DNA of 64,000 nt from Fimbriimonadia bacterium. GTDB lineage: Bacteria > Armatimonadota > Fimbriimonadia > Fimbriimonadales > JABRVX01. The position numbers were made by a program, and so were the translations under genes. The stretch lies in the NCBI GenBank assembly GCA_039961735.1, contig JABRVX010000009.1, forward strand, positions 1 through 64,000, written 5' to 3'. Shown here piece after piece: positions 36,786 through 45,603 of this stretch. Numbering within the stretch: position 1 is the first letter of the stretch; every line of letters begins with the position of its first letter. The notes under the pieces were generated by a model. It ran no database searches. It had not been told where the DNA came from and saw only the letters and a list, made by a program, of their open reading frames with translations.

Positions 36786-39700
36786 CTAGTTCGAGAGCCG
36801 ATAGACTCGTACCGGGTGTAGCACCACGGGTCCCATCAGGCCTGATGGGATGAGTGGCGTATCGGCACGGTTGTGGCGCCATGTGGTGAAGGTCTTGCGA
36901 CGTGGCTCAGGACGAGGAGTTCCCTTCACCAGCCACTCCGGCCACGAGCTGAAGGTAACGCCCTGCCAACCGATGTCGTCCGGAAGTTGCTCATCCCCGA
37001 TGAGTCGGTTCACCCATAGATTGGTCACCCGCACCTCGAGCTCGTTGCTGCCCGCCTTCACAGCATCGGTCACGTCGAGACGGAACGGTGGCCACCACAG
37101 CACTCCGAGGTTCTTTCCGTTCACCAGAACCTCGGCGATCTCGCGCACGGTTCCTAGGTCGAGCACCAGTCGCTTGCCCTCGCCCAGCAGAGCCGAATCC
37201 ACATCGAACTGCCGGTGATAGGTGGCGGTGCCGGAGAAGTACTTGATTCCGACCTCTTGGTGATCGGTCCACGAGATCAGATCGCCGAAAGTCGCGCTTT
37301 CGGGTGCGTCCCACCCAGCCGGGAATCGGACCTCCCAAGGACCGGGCAGCTCGAGGGAACGCGACACCTCTGCTTCGATGGCCTGGCTGGCACCAGAGTC
37401 GTGTATCACGCGATACAATCCGGTCTGCCATGCGTGCAAGTAGAACGCACCGTCATGTTCCTTCAACTCCCAGCTCACACTAGGCACCGCGCGCGCTCTG
37501 CCAATGCGGAGGGTCTCGCCCTCTGGGATAGTGACTGTGCGCTCCTTCCCCCCGTCAGAGTAGATCACACGTAACTGCTTCACGATGTTGACGGCGGGGT
37601 CGCCACCCATGCTCTCGTTCGTAGCTTCCACCTCTCCGAACGTTGCAATCGCCTCAGCAACCAAGTCTGTCACATCTCGGCTTCTCCACATGTCACCGAT
37701 TACGCCGTACTCGGCCCTGATGACCTTCACTGCGCTCTCCACCGGGGCCTCTGAAACGCCCGCTTCCACCGTGACCACCGGATCCGCCGTCGGAGCCTCG
37801 CTCCGGAACACCACGAACACGGACCCCGCGGGACCGAGTCTCAATGGCAACTCCACGCCGCCGGGAACCCGCTTGAACATCGCCGCCTTCTCTACCACAC
37901 CCGACTCGGGATGCCACAGCTCAGGCTGACGCCCTTCGATGCGGAAGAAGCACTTCGTCTCCACTACTTGCCGCCCGAACCATGTTACGAAGTATGCGTC
38001 GGCATCCCCGATCCGACGATGGATCGCGTTGACGCCACCCCTCTCGCTGTGGAAGTCGGGTGGGAGCTTCAGGTCTCTCAGTGCGTCGGCAACGGTCGCG
38101 CGTATGGAGCTTCCTATGTCCAGGCCCGCGGAGAGCGGGTCATTCAGGCCAGCCGTCTGGCTTGGAGGTGCACCCACGACGGTTGCGCCTGCTGCAGCAA
38201 GCTCCCGAATCTTCGCCGCGAACTGCGATGACATCCGCCCCGAGGCCGGGAGCGCCAGCAAGCGATAGCTCATCCCTCCCGGCAGCACGAGCCGGCCGTC
38301 CTTCACCGTGGCACCCATGAGGACACGCGCGGTGCAATAGTCGAAGCCGTACCCTTCCGGCACCTGAGCCACACCGTGCATCTCTTCTCGATACGCCTGC
38401 GGCTCGTCCTCGCCCGTGCAGACACACACGTCCGCCACGAACTCGCCTGATTGCAGCAGATACTGGCACCTAGAGAGATAGTCATGCCACGATGGTGCAA
38501 GATGCCACCACGTCTGCGTACGATCCACATGAGAACCCCATGGCCCCATCGTCATGCCCGGCAGCACGCCGCTCGGCCACGGCTGATGAGTGAACCGATG
38601 ATAGATGATCCGGTTGATGCCATTGATGTAGCCGCGGTCGGCGAACGGCTTCCACTGATATGGGTGGTTGGACCAGCCGGCTCGGTCAGGGGTGGCGGTG
38701 AGCGCCTCCGCTCCGACCACCTTCCGCCCTAGCACGTGGGTGATAGATGACGACAGCTTTACACTCGAGTTGATAGTCCCTTCTCCGACCCAGTACTCTC
38801 CCATAATCAGTCCCGCAGGCTCGGCATAGGTGAACGCGTTGAAGGGGCCGTTGCCGTAGGGCTCGACTGCCAACTGCATGCCGTGCTGCTTCAGCCGTTC
38901 GGCAAAACGCCCCGCGTAGTGCTCCGACCACATCTCGGCGATGGTGCGGCGGAAGTCGAATAGGAAGCGCTGAGTCGTGTCTGTGTCGTCGATCCCCACG
39001 CCGCACAGGGCAGGGAGGTAGGGAAGCAATTCGTAGCCGCGGCGCTTGCGGAACTCCTCTGGCATACTCTGTGTCCAGTTCTGCCTACCCGTCTCATAGC
39101 TGTCGATCAGCACCGTGGTGAAGGAGTCGCCGGCAAGCGGACCAGCATCTTGGATGAGGGGGAGCAGACTGCCGTCGAAGTAACGGTCGAACGACTCGCG
39201 GGACAGCTTGTCCACTTCGAGCCCTCGCCCGCTGTCACTTGAGGCGACGTTCTGTGCTCCTGTTAGTGTCCAACCGACTCGGAGTATGGTCCAGCGACCT
39301 TCAGGAATAGACCACGTCAGACGCCCACCGGTAACATGCGTGCTCACATCGGTGAGGCGCGTCCGATCCACCACTGGCCACTTCAGCTCATCGAACGGCT
39401 TGCCGTCGTTGTCACCCATGCTTGTCAGATATGCGTGGTGCGCATCTGGCTGTGCTGGCACATCTACCTCCGGTAGCGCGAACACCGCGATGTCGTGGTA
39501 CTCGTCGTGCACCGTCGGTGGTTGTGGGAGTGTGGTATCGTACTGCGAGGGCCCTTGGACTACCACCGTGGACCACACCACCTTCTTCATCGCATCCTCG
39601 GGTTTCACCCACGGACCGCCGCTGGATGACCATCCGGCGCAGTTGTGTACGGTAATCTCCAGGCCGAGCCGCTTGGCTTCGCGCATCGCGTGTACCATCA

Positions 39701-40061
39701 GTGCTCGCCACTCGGGGGTGTTGTACACGATGGGGCCCTTCGGCATGGTCACGTAGTTGCCGTTGCTGTCGTGGCCGCCGAAGCTGCCTGCGTTAAAAAT
39801 GTGTGCCCCGCCGAGGCCTGCCTGCTTCATGGCCTCTAGGTCGGTGGTTATGCCCTCTTTCGTGACGTTGCCGTCTATCCAGTGCCACCACGTGTGGGGG
39901 CGCGACCACGCAGGTGGCGAGGCAAACTGGTCCCGTAGCTGGTCGCCGGTGTGCTCGCTTATAGGCGAGACAGACTGGTCTTGGATCTGGCCGCCGCCGA
40001 GCGCTTCGGCGAAGGTGATAAGAATCGGAGTGATCATGACGAGACTCCCTAGTGCGTGCAT
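36786..40061 (-). CDS. Secreted GH106-type alpha-L-rhamnosidase
   Basis: A 1091-residue exported glycoside hydrolase. After a signal peptide (MHALGSLVMITPILITFAEA) comes the family opening RPHTWWHWIDGNVTKEGITT, then DLEAMKQAGLGGAHIF and LEITVHNCAGWSSSGGPWVK, matching GH106. Catalytic-domain segments such as LAVEPYGNGPFNAFTYAEPA and a C-terminal galactose-binding-like domain (LDLGTVREIAEVLVNGKNLG) follow. It would cleave rhamnose from plant or microbial polysaccharide outside the cell. Start 40061 has gagg at 8 bases; ATG 40037 also has a ribosome-binding site and would give a shorter signal peptide. Long upstream codons to 40325 look spurious. Confidence 0.88.
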   Translation of the reverse strand: MHALGSLVMITPILITFAEALGGGQIQDQSVSPISEHTGDQLRDQFASPPAWSRPHTWWHWIDGNVTKEGITTDLEAMKQAGLGGAHIFNAGSFGGHDSNGNYVTMPKGPIVYNTPEWRALMVHAMREAKRLGLEITVHNCAGWSSSGGPWVKPEDAMKKVVWSTVVVQGPSQYDTTLPQPPTVHDEYHDIAVFALPEVDVPAQPDAHHAYLTSMGDNDGKPFDELKWPVVDRTRLTDVSTHVTGGRLTWSIPEGRWTILRVGWTLTGAQNVASSDSGRGLEVDKLSRESFDRYFDGSLLPLIQDAGPLAGDSFTTVLIDSYETGRQNWTQSMPEEFRKRRGYELLPYLPALCGVGIDDTDTTQRFLFDFRRTIAEMWSEHYAGRFAERLKQHGMQLAVEPYGNGPFNAFTYAEPAGLIMGEYWVGEGTINSSVKLSSSITHVLGRKVVGAEALTATPDRAGWSNHPYQWKPFADRGYINGINRIIYHRFTHQPWPSGVLPGMTMGPWGSHVDRTQTWWHLAPSWHDYLSRCQYLLQSGEFVADVCVCTGEDEPQAYREEMHGVAQVPEGYGFDYCTARVLMGATVKDGRLVLPGGMSYRLLALPASGRMSSQFAAKIRELAAAGATVVGAPPSQTAGLNDPLSAGLDIGSSIRATVADALRDLKLPPDFHSERGGVNAIHRRIGDADAYFVTWFGRQVVETKCFFRIEGRQPELWHPESGVVEKAAMFKRVPGGVELPLRLGPAGSVFVVFRSEAPTADPVVTVEAGVSEAPVESAVKVIRAEYGVIGDMWRSRDVTDLVAEAIATFGEVEATNESMGGDPAVNIVKQLRVIYSDGGKERTVTIPEGETLRIGRARAVPSVSWELKEHDGAFYLHAWQTGLYRVIHDSGASQAIEAEVSRSLELPGPWEVRFPAGWDAPESATFGDLISWTDHQEVGIKYFSGTATYHRQFDVDSALLGEGKRLVLDLGTVREIAEVLVNGKNLGVLWWPPFRLDVTDAVKAGSNELEVRVTNLWVNRLIGDEQLPDDIGWQGVTFSSWPEWLVKGTPRPEPRRKTFTTWRHNRADTPLIPSGLMGPVVLHPVRVYRLSN

Positions 40062-40572
40062 TGGCGTCGCCTCAATCGCGGTGCTGTACTCCTGATTCTG
40101 GGCCTCCCGCGCACCCCCTGCCAGCGGCTTGTACTGCAAAATGGGCGCCGGCCGCTCCTGAGCTGAGGGGCACGGGAGTGGATGAAAACCAGTCATCTTC
40201 GAAAGACGCTCCCCTAACTCCACTTCGTGCACCATCGCGGTCTCCCAAACGCCTCGCGAGATGTGACCGGGCTGCAAGCTTCGGGGGTCACTCCCGTCCG
40301 GGTGCACCGTCGCCTTATCCCACACGCCTTATCGGGATGACGCGGGTTCGTGCTCCAGCCTATCCCGCCAAAAGGTGTTGTGGTGTAACCTATGTCTCCG
40401 CACCGATTCGTCACCGACGTACCGGGAATGGACTAGTGAAAACGTGGTACAATGTCACTTCCGGGCGGCAAACATGACCTTCGCTGTCGAAGTGACCCTC
40501 TAAGCACCACGCCCCAGACCAGCTAGAGGAATCGGTACGCCGACAATCCACGTGGACGGAGCGTAAGGCTAA
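40062..40572. other. Gap entering the accessory island
   Basis: About 510 bases with no supported gene. It should hold the promoter of the rhamnosidase gene (minus) and that of the unknown gene at 40573 (plus). A TACAAT hexamer at 40448-40453 on the plus strand is the best -10 candidate, but no -35 sits at normal spacing. I see no integrase fragment or att repeat. Confidence 0.4.
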
Positions 40573-41268
40573 TTGGTAGACGAGCAGTACCCCTTGCCTA
40601 GCCAGGCTGAGTTAGAGACAGCGCGGTCGGCCTTCTATGAGAACGAGTTGAGGGACCTGTTCTACCGTGCGGCGAACTACCTGGTGAGCCAGGCGTTCGA
40701 TGGTGATTCCCCTCTGACCGTTGGCGAGGCTATCGGTGTCCTACTCCAGACCTGGAACCAAGCGTACTACCGGTACCACAAGCCAAGTAAGAGGCACCTG
40801 GACGACCTCGAGGCGCTCATCGCCAAGTACCAGGTCCGGCTCCTCCGGTGGCGCAACACCTCCATCTGCGGACTCACCGACGAGTCTGGAGTACCGGAGG
40901 TCTTCGAGGACTTCGAGCGGTTGCTGGGTCCTGTCGGTGCGTCCAAGGCCCTCCACCTACTGTGCCCGAAGCTCTTCCCGCTGTGGGATCGAGCAATCAC
41001 CAAGGCGTACCGCGTCTGGCTGGGCCCTACGGGCACCAACGGGAAGTGCTACGCGGACTTCATGGCAGTATGCCGCAACCAAGTCACGAACCTGTACCCA
41101 ACCGGCAGCGCACCCGACGACATCCTGAAACAGCTTGACGAATACAACTACTGCCGCTTCGATACTTACCGGCCTGGAGAAAAATCCGCCGAAGAGAGGA
41201 AATCCGCGCTTGACATGTTGGCAGACTTTGCTATATTCTGCTCATCAGTTGCATGGACGTTACCGTAG
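40573..41268 (+). CDS. Unknown protein at the island edge
   Basis: A 231-residue soluble protein starting at TTG 40573, with a purine-rich ggagcgtaagg sequence upstream. The central motif GPVGASKALHLLCPKLFPLW, followed by DRAITKAYRVWLG and a Cys-containing segment (GKCYADFMAVCRNQV), reads like a compact helical domain. The spacing resembles families that end in a conserved Asp after a Pro-Leu-Trp turn. I cannot name the family. It is followed after 12 bases by an HTH protein and then the restriction-modification genes, so a defence or regulatory role is possible but unproven. Confidence 0.6.
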   Translation: MVDEQYPLPSQAELETARSAFYENELRDLFYRAANYLVSQAFDGDSPLTVGEAIGVLLQTWNQAYYRYHKPSKRHLDDLEALIAKYQVRLLRWRNTSICGLTDESGVPEVFEDFERLLGPVGASKALHLLCPKLFPLWDRAITKAYRVWLGPTGTNGKCYADFMAVCRNQVTNLYPTGSAPDDILKQLDEYNYCRFDTYRPGEKSAEERKSALDMLADFAIFCSSVAWTLP

Positions 41269-41280
41269 AAGGCAAAATGA

Positions 41281-41472
41281 ATGACCAAGTGGATGACAGT
41301 CGAGCAGGCGGCGGAATACCTCCAGATGGGCAAATCCACCGTCTATAAGCTGGTGCGTGAGTCCCGCATCCCTGCCCATAAAGCCGGGCGGGAATGGCGC
41401 TTCGACGCCGCCGAACTGGACGAATGGCTCAAGGCCGGGAAGCTGGCATTGCCGGCGGAGAAGGAAGCGTGA
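41281..41472 (+). CDS. Excisionase-family HTH DNA-binding protein
   Basis: A 63-residue MerR-like helix-turn-helix of the HTH_17/excisionase type: MTVEQAAEYLQMGKSTVYKL, VRESRIPAHKAG and REWRFDAAELDEWLK. Such proteins serve as Xis factors or small regulators and are common in mobile DNA. It follows the unknown gene by 12 bases and precedes the Fn3 pseudogene. No integrase lies nearby. Confidence 0.85.
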   Translation: MTKWMTVEQAAEYLQMGKSTVYKLVRESRIPAHKAGREWRFDAAELDEWLKAGKLALPAEKEA

Positions 41473-41473
41473 A

Positions 41474-41584
41474 ATGCAACGGAAAATGCTTGAAATGGCG
41501 CGGAGGAGGCTTGACAAGCCTCATGGAAGGCGTGATTCGCGACGAAGAACGTTTTCTCCATGGAAGAAGAAGCCTTCGCTATGA
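41474..41584 (+). CDS. Possible small basic ORF
   Basis: An ATG immediately after the HTH stop opens a 36-codon frame rich in Arg and Lys (MQRKMLEMARRRLDKPHGRR at the start). The whole 41440-41700 stretch is purine-rich on the plus strand, so several frames are open by composition. I give this little weight; it may be non-coding leader DNA for the Fn3 gene. Confidence 0.2.
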   Translation: MQRKMLEMARRRLDKPHGRRDSRRRTFSPWKKKPSL

Positions 41585-41703
41585 CAGAGTAAACGTGATT
41601 TGAGGCGAAGCAAGCGGGACCCATGACCGGTCAAGCGTGCGACGAAGCGAAGAAAACGAGTGGAAAGACGGAGTAAGTCAGATAACGACAAGGAGATAGA
41701 ACC

Positions 41704-42310
41704 ATGGCGAGATTTCCGAAAAGCGAAGCCGAGATTCTGGCGCTCGGCCAATCAATGGCGACCGGTTTGGCGGCGAATGCGGCGGTTTATCCGGCACCGC
41801 CCGTTAGCGTAGCCAACCTCGGCGCGGCGTTGAGCGCCTATGTCACGGCCAAGAACGCGGCCACGGCTGCCCAGGCGGCGGCGGAACAGGCGACGGCCCA
41901 AGGACGAGGCGTTGCAGACCCTCACCGACGCGATGAAGGCCGACATCCGCTACGCCGAGAACACTGTCAACTACGACGACGACAAGTTGAAACTCATCGG
42001 CTGGGCGGGACGTGCCGCCAAGACCTCGCTCGAAGCGCCCGGGCAAGCGCGCACTCTCGAAGCGCCCCGCGAAGGCGAAGGCTGGGTCTTCCTCGATTGG
42101 AAGGAGCCGGTGGACGGCGGCGCGGTTGCGGCCTATAAGATTCAACGCCGTCTGCGCCCCGATGGGCCTTGGTCGGATGTCGGCCTGGCCGTCGAGAGCG
42201 AAATCACGCTCACAAACCAGGAACGCGGCAAGGAATGGGAATACCGCGTCATTGCCGTCAACAAGTCCGGAGAAGGCCAACCCAGCAATACCGTCATGGC
42301 GGTGCTGTAA
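41704..42310 (+). pseudogene. Fibronectin type III protein gene with a +1 frameshift
   Basis: The first frame (ATG 41704, behind aaggaga) reads MARFPKSEAEILALGQSMAT and ALSAYVTAKNAATAAQAAAE. It breaks at 41897-41899, where one extra C in a CCC run shifts the frame. Skipping that C gives KDEALQTLTDAMKADIRYAE, then an Fn3 domain (GWVFLDWKEPVDGGAVAAYK, ending GEGQPSNTVMAVL) with its own stop at 42310. The repaired protein would be about 200 residues and matches a recurring small protein type: Ala-rich helical N-half plus C-terminal Fn3. The function of that family is unknown to me. Confidence 0.8.
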
Positions 42311-42332
42311 GTTCTTTTAGAAAAGGCAGAGC

Positions 42333-43203
42333 ATGACAAAGAGCAGGCAAGAGGTAAAAAAACGAATTTAAGCAGGTTCTCCGCAAGCTTGCCCAAACCC
42401 TGAGTGGCCACGTTGCCACCGAAGATCAGCAATGGACGGTGAAGGGATTCATTGACGTCTTTCGCAACGTATATACAATCTCTGCGGATACTAAAATCGT
42501 CTCGAAGATTCTTGAGATTCACCTGTTCCCGGTCCTGCTGAAGTTTGCGCAGGAGCATGGTTATCGGATCGTATTGGCCGACCATCAAAACTATTATCCA
42601 GACCTGTCCTTTGTCTCAGCCAAAGACGATTCGCTGAAATTCGCTGTTGATTTCAAGACAACCTATCGCCTGCTGAACAAACCCGGATTCTGTAACGGCT
42701 TCACACTAGGTTCGCATGGCAGTTACTTCATTGAGCGCGACAAGAAGAAGAATATCCAATTCCCCTACAGTCAATACTCTGGTCATTTTTGCCTTGGGAT
42801 TATCTACACTCGGACTGACTCTGGGGATATAGACGAGACGCGGGTTTACAAAGACGACCAACTACAAAGCATCGTTTCAGTTATTAGGGACATCGAGTTC
42901 TTCGCCTGTGAGAAGTGGGAGATTGCCAGTGATTCCCAAGGCAGCGGAAACACGGCCAACATAGGAAGCATTGTTCGTATCGAGGATATTCTTTCGGGGA
43001 ATGGCGTCTTCAAGAATCTAGGGGAAGAATGGTTCGATGAGTATTGGATGAATTATGGGAAGATTACGATCAAGTCGAAAACGGGGAAGCAGAAGAAACT
43101 TACAAAGCTAACGGAGTTTCTTGAGTTCAAAGGGAAAGACCCTGGTCTTGCCAATCCCTGCGTTCGGACAAATCGCAATAATGGGGGGAATCAAGATGGC
43201 TAA
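42333..43203 (+). pseudogene. EcoRV-type restriction endonuclease with early frameshift
   Basis: The protein is a clear relative of R.EcoRV (GATATC). It has SADTKIVSKILEIHLFPVLL, the catalytic PD...DxK as NYYPDLSF and FAVDFKTTY (Asp55, Asp71, Lys73 counted from GTG 42439), QGSGNTANIGSI and the C-terminal DEYWMNYG. A natural start is ATG 42333, but its frame stops after 12 codons because of an A7 run (42356-42362); with A6 it would read straight through (NEFKQVLRKLAQTLSGHVA). An internal GTG (42439) could still give a 254-residue protein lacking roughly the first 35 residues. The end overlaps the methylase start by 8 bases. Confidence 0.85.
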
Positions 43204-44104
43204 AATTCTTGTCCCCCCAATCAAGTGCCAAGGTATCAAGACTAAGATTGTCCCTCTCATTCTTGTTAATGTTTCGGTTCCCAAAGACGGACTGTGGATA
43301 GAGCCATTCATGGGCTCTGGCGTTGTTGGTATGAATGCGCGCCCGCCAAGGGCGCTGTTCGCTGACATCAATCCGCATATCATCGCGTTTTATAGCGCAC
43401 TCAAGAGCGGAGAAATAACTCCTGATTCGGCGAGGGCCTTCTTGGAGCATGAAGGTCAGATTCTGAAAGAAAAGGGTGAAGAGCATTACTATTCTGTGCG
43501 CGAGCGATTCAATGAAAATGGGGCACCCCTTGACTTCTTGTTTCTGTCGCGAAGCTGCTTCAACGGAATGATTCGCTTCAACAAGAAAGGCGGCTTCAAT
43601 GTGCCATTTTGTAGAAAGCCGGAAAGATTCTCACGCGCCTATGTGACAAAGATTGTAAATCAAATTGCCCGCTTCTCTGAGTTGCTTCATTTCCATGAAT
43701 GGGATTTCAAACATCAGGACTTCGAGGAAACAATTTCGAGTGCTTCCGCGTCCGATTTCATCTACTGTGATCCGCCCTACCTTGGAAGGCATGTTGACTA
43801 TTTCAATTCTTGGAATGCTTCAGACGAAGAGCGTCTTTGCCGTTGCTTGTCCAAGACAAAGGCGAGATTCATTCTTTCCACGTAGCATAGCAACAAGTAT
43901 CGAAAAAACGAATACATAGACTCTCTCTGGTCGCGTTTTCATGTGGTTACGAAAGAGCACTTCTATCACGTGGGGGCTAAAGAGGATAACCGGAATTCCA
44001 TGCTGGAAGCCCTTGTAATGAACTTTTCCCCTGACTGCGAAGCAATCGTAGAAGACGTTACTCCACAGCCTTCCCTATTCGATTACATTGCTGAATCAGT
44101 GTAG
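43196..44104 (+). pseudogene. M.EcoRV-type adenine methyltransferase with in-frame amber codon
   Basis: A Dam-family N6-adenine methyltransferase paired with the EcoRV-like nuclease. MAKILVPPIKCQGIKTKIVP opens it (ATG 43196, gggggg site). The AdoMet motif WIEPFMGSGVVGMN and the catalytic FIYCDPPYLGRH are present. Codon 230 is TAG (43883-43885), where the context ARFILST-x-HSNKYRKNEYI implies an original Trp (TGG). The frame continues for 72 more codons with conserved HFYHVGAKEDNRNSMLEALV and ends at 44104, giving 302 residues if read through, about the length of M.EcoRV (298). Without the tail the enzyme is probably inactive. Confidence 0.85.
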
Positions 44105-44125
44105 GCTGAGTCTCGCCCCGACCAG

Positions 44126-44191
44126 TTAGCCGGATTCGAAGGTGTAGGGCTCCTGCTCCCGCGTGTCGACGACGACGGTGACCCGATTCAC
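44126..44191 (-). pseudogene. Truncated ERCC4-type phage nuclease stub
   Basis: A GTG at 44191, one base after the DUF669 gene, opens MNRVTVVVDTREQEPYTFES and then hits TAA. The V-V-D-T-R-E-x-E-P motif is the N-terminus of ERCC4/XPF-type nucleases that follow DUF669 genes in phage recombination modules. Only 21 codons survive. The cut lies some 20 bases from the methylase end, marking a recombination junction. Confidence 0.7.
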
Positions 44192-44192
44192 G

Positions 44193-44732
44193 TCAGAACG
44201 GAGCCAGGGCGTTGCGCGCCGCCGAGTCGTATTCGTCTCCGCCGTCTTCGAGCACGATGCGCCGGTTGATGTAGACGTTCTCGTTCTGGCCGCGCGTGCG
44301 CTTGGTGATCTCGAGCTTGACGTTGATGAGCTTTTCCAGGTTGGCCGGAAGCTCGGAGAGCTTGTCCAGGTTCAACCCGCAGGTGTGCAGGTCCGTCTTG
44401 AGCCACTTGATGTTCTCGCGGGTGGCCATGACGTTGTTGCGCCACAGGAGCCTGCCCCGGAACTTCGGGGCGAGGATTCGCAGCGTCCACTTGAGCATGG
44501 GGTTTCCCGAGGTCTGGGCCCGGGTCAGCTCCACCCGCTCGACGTTCACCTGGTATTTGCCGTCCGGGATGGTCTCGAACTCGCGTTCCTCGACCTCGGC
44601 ATGCGCGAAATCGTCGTCGAACTGCGCGAGGTCGATGTCCTCGTGGCCGCGAGGCTCGTCGAAATGTCCACCGCAACCTTGGCAGGTGGCTTGTATAGAA
44701 CGGTAGCACCGTGTATACTGTTGCGTAAGCAA
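44193..44732 (-). CDS. DUF669 phage protein (recombination module)
   Basis: Residues from DIDLAQFDDDFAHAEVEERE onward match the DUF669 phage family, found in single-strand annealing/replication modules. Landmarks are IPDGKYQVNVERVELTRAQT, SGNPMLKWTLRILAPKFRGR, LLWRNNVMATRENIKWL and a C-terminus ending YINRRIVLEDGGDE. The first 25-30 residues (TTG 44732) contain a CQGCGGHF knuckle and are not family-typical; the true start is unclear and the 5' end may have been joined to other DNA near the tRNA. It is followed by the ERCC4 stub, the usual phage order. Confidence 0.75.
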   Translation of the reverse strand: MLTQQYTRCYRSIQATCQGCGGHFDEPRGHEDIDLAQFDDDFAHAEVEEREFETIPDGKYQVNVERVELTRAQTSGNPMLKWTLRILAPKFRGRLLWRNNVMATRENIKWLKTDLHTCGLNLDKLSELPANLEKLINVKLEITKRTRGQNENVYINRRIVLEDGGDEYDSAARNALAPF

Positions 44733-44762
44733 TACGCCGCTGTCGGGGCGCGTGAGTGACTT

Positions 44763-44838
<76 letters not shown>

Positions 44839-44872
44839 ACCGGAGAGCCGAGGCGGTGCCTCGGGGACCGTC

Positions 44873-44902
44873 ATTATGGCGCGGGAGCCTCGTCTCCGTC
44901 AA
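44873..44902 (-). promoter_or_regulatory. Promoter of tRNA-Lys
   Basis: On the minus strand TTGACG (44897-44902) and CATAAT (44873-44878) are 18 bases apart, placing the start about 28 bases before the tRNA. A 7-bp hairpin (44848-44854 with 44858-44864) lies in the short leader. The -35 falls inside the repeat at 44888-44917. Confidence 0.65.
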
Positions 44903-44978
44903 GGTTGGGGAGCCTCGTCGCTTGCAGCACACATGCAGAATGCCATCACCTCGTTTCCGTCAAGGTTGGGGAGCCTCG
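44888..44978. repeat. Two-copy 30-bp repeat carrying the tRNA promoter -35
   Basis: The 30-base sequence at 44888-44917 recurs at 44949-44978 with one mismatch, a 61-bp period. The copy nearer the tRNA contains its TTGACG -35. The second copy may be left from a tandem duplication of the promoter or of a lost neighbouring tRNA gene. Confidence 0.65.
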
Positions 44979-45603
44979 GGTGCTCCGTGCCAGGCCTTGG
45001 GCCAGCGCGCGACCAGCAGCCGGCGATTGGCCGCGGGCTGAAGGCACACTGTCCGTGCGCGCGTCGTGCCACCGGAGTCCCCGCCCGACCTGTCGTAGTA
45101 ATGGCGGGACTCGACGGGAGCACTGGCAGACGCCGAGATTAGAGCGTCGGATTCTTTGGACGCTGACCTGGCGTGGAGCGCAGGGTGAACACGGGCAGAA
45201 TGCAGGCCGTTCGACAACGCTACTGCAGTCCGTTCTCCACTTGCCCCTCTCCACTCACTTGGTTCGGCAGTGTGAGCGGCTCGCAGGGTTGTAAGGCCAT
45301 CCCTCCTCATTCGATGGCAAGGTCCGATAGCTTCGCATCGGGCAGGCGGTTGCACGGCAGGCCAGCGCGGGGAGGCTACGCCACGCACTCGCCCGCTGTA
45401 CGGCCTCGTGGGGGATGATCAGCCTTTCATGATCGCGAGCGAGGCAGTCGGCCCTCATGGGGTGCGACGACTGCCGGTGACATGGTATGCCTCTCGGCCC
45501 TCCATGCAGGCAGCCAGGAGGCTGGCTACCGTTCACGGGGCCGTCCCGGCCATGTAGAGCTGTGACGGGCAGGATCCCGTAATAGTGTGCCCAAAGTAAT
45601 CGC
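44979..45603. other. Gap between tRNA-Lys region and DUF4268 gene
   Basis: About 625 bases with no gene I can support. Open frames on both strands are Arg-rich, GC-driven and lack ribosome-binding sites or family motifs. No clear promoter pair was found for the DUF4268 gene; a TAGTGT at about 45583-45588 is weak. The stretch may be degraded mobile DNA. Confidence 0.4.

Noticed and set aside
40556-40590. Resemblance to a tRNA D-arm (ttggtaga...gagcag)
   Set aside because: No acceptor, anticodon or T-arm follows and the match includes extra bases; it lies at the TTG start of a coding frame.
44888-44978. Two 30-bp repeats with a 31-bp spacer, CRISPR-like spacing
   Set aside because: Only two copies, no cas genes, and one copy contains the tRNA-Lys -35 element, which explains its conservation.
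44960-45388. Minus-strand frame of 142 codons
   Set aside because: Arg- and Ala-rich with no ribosome-binding site, motif or plausible secondary structure; likely GC-driven.
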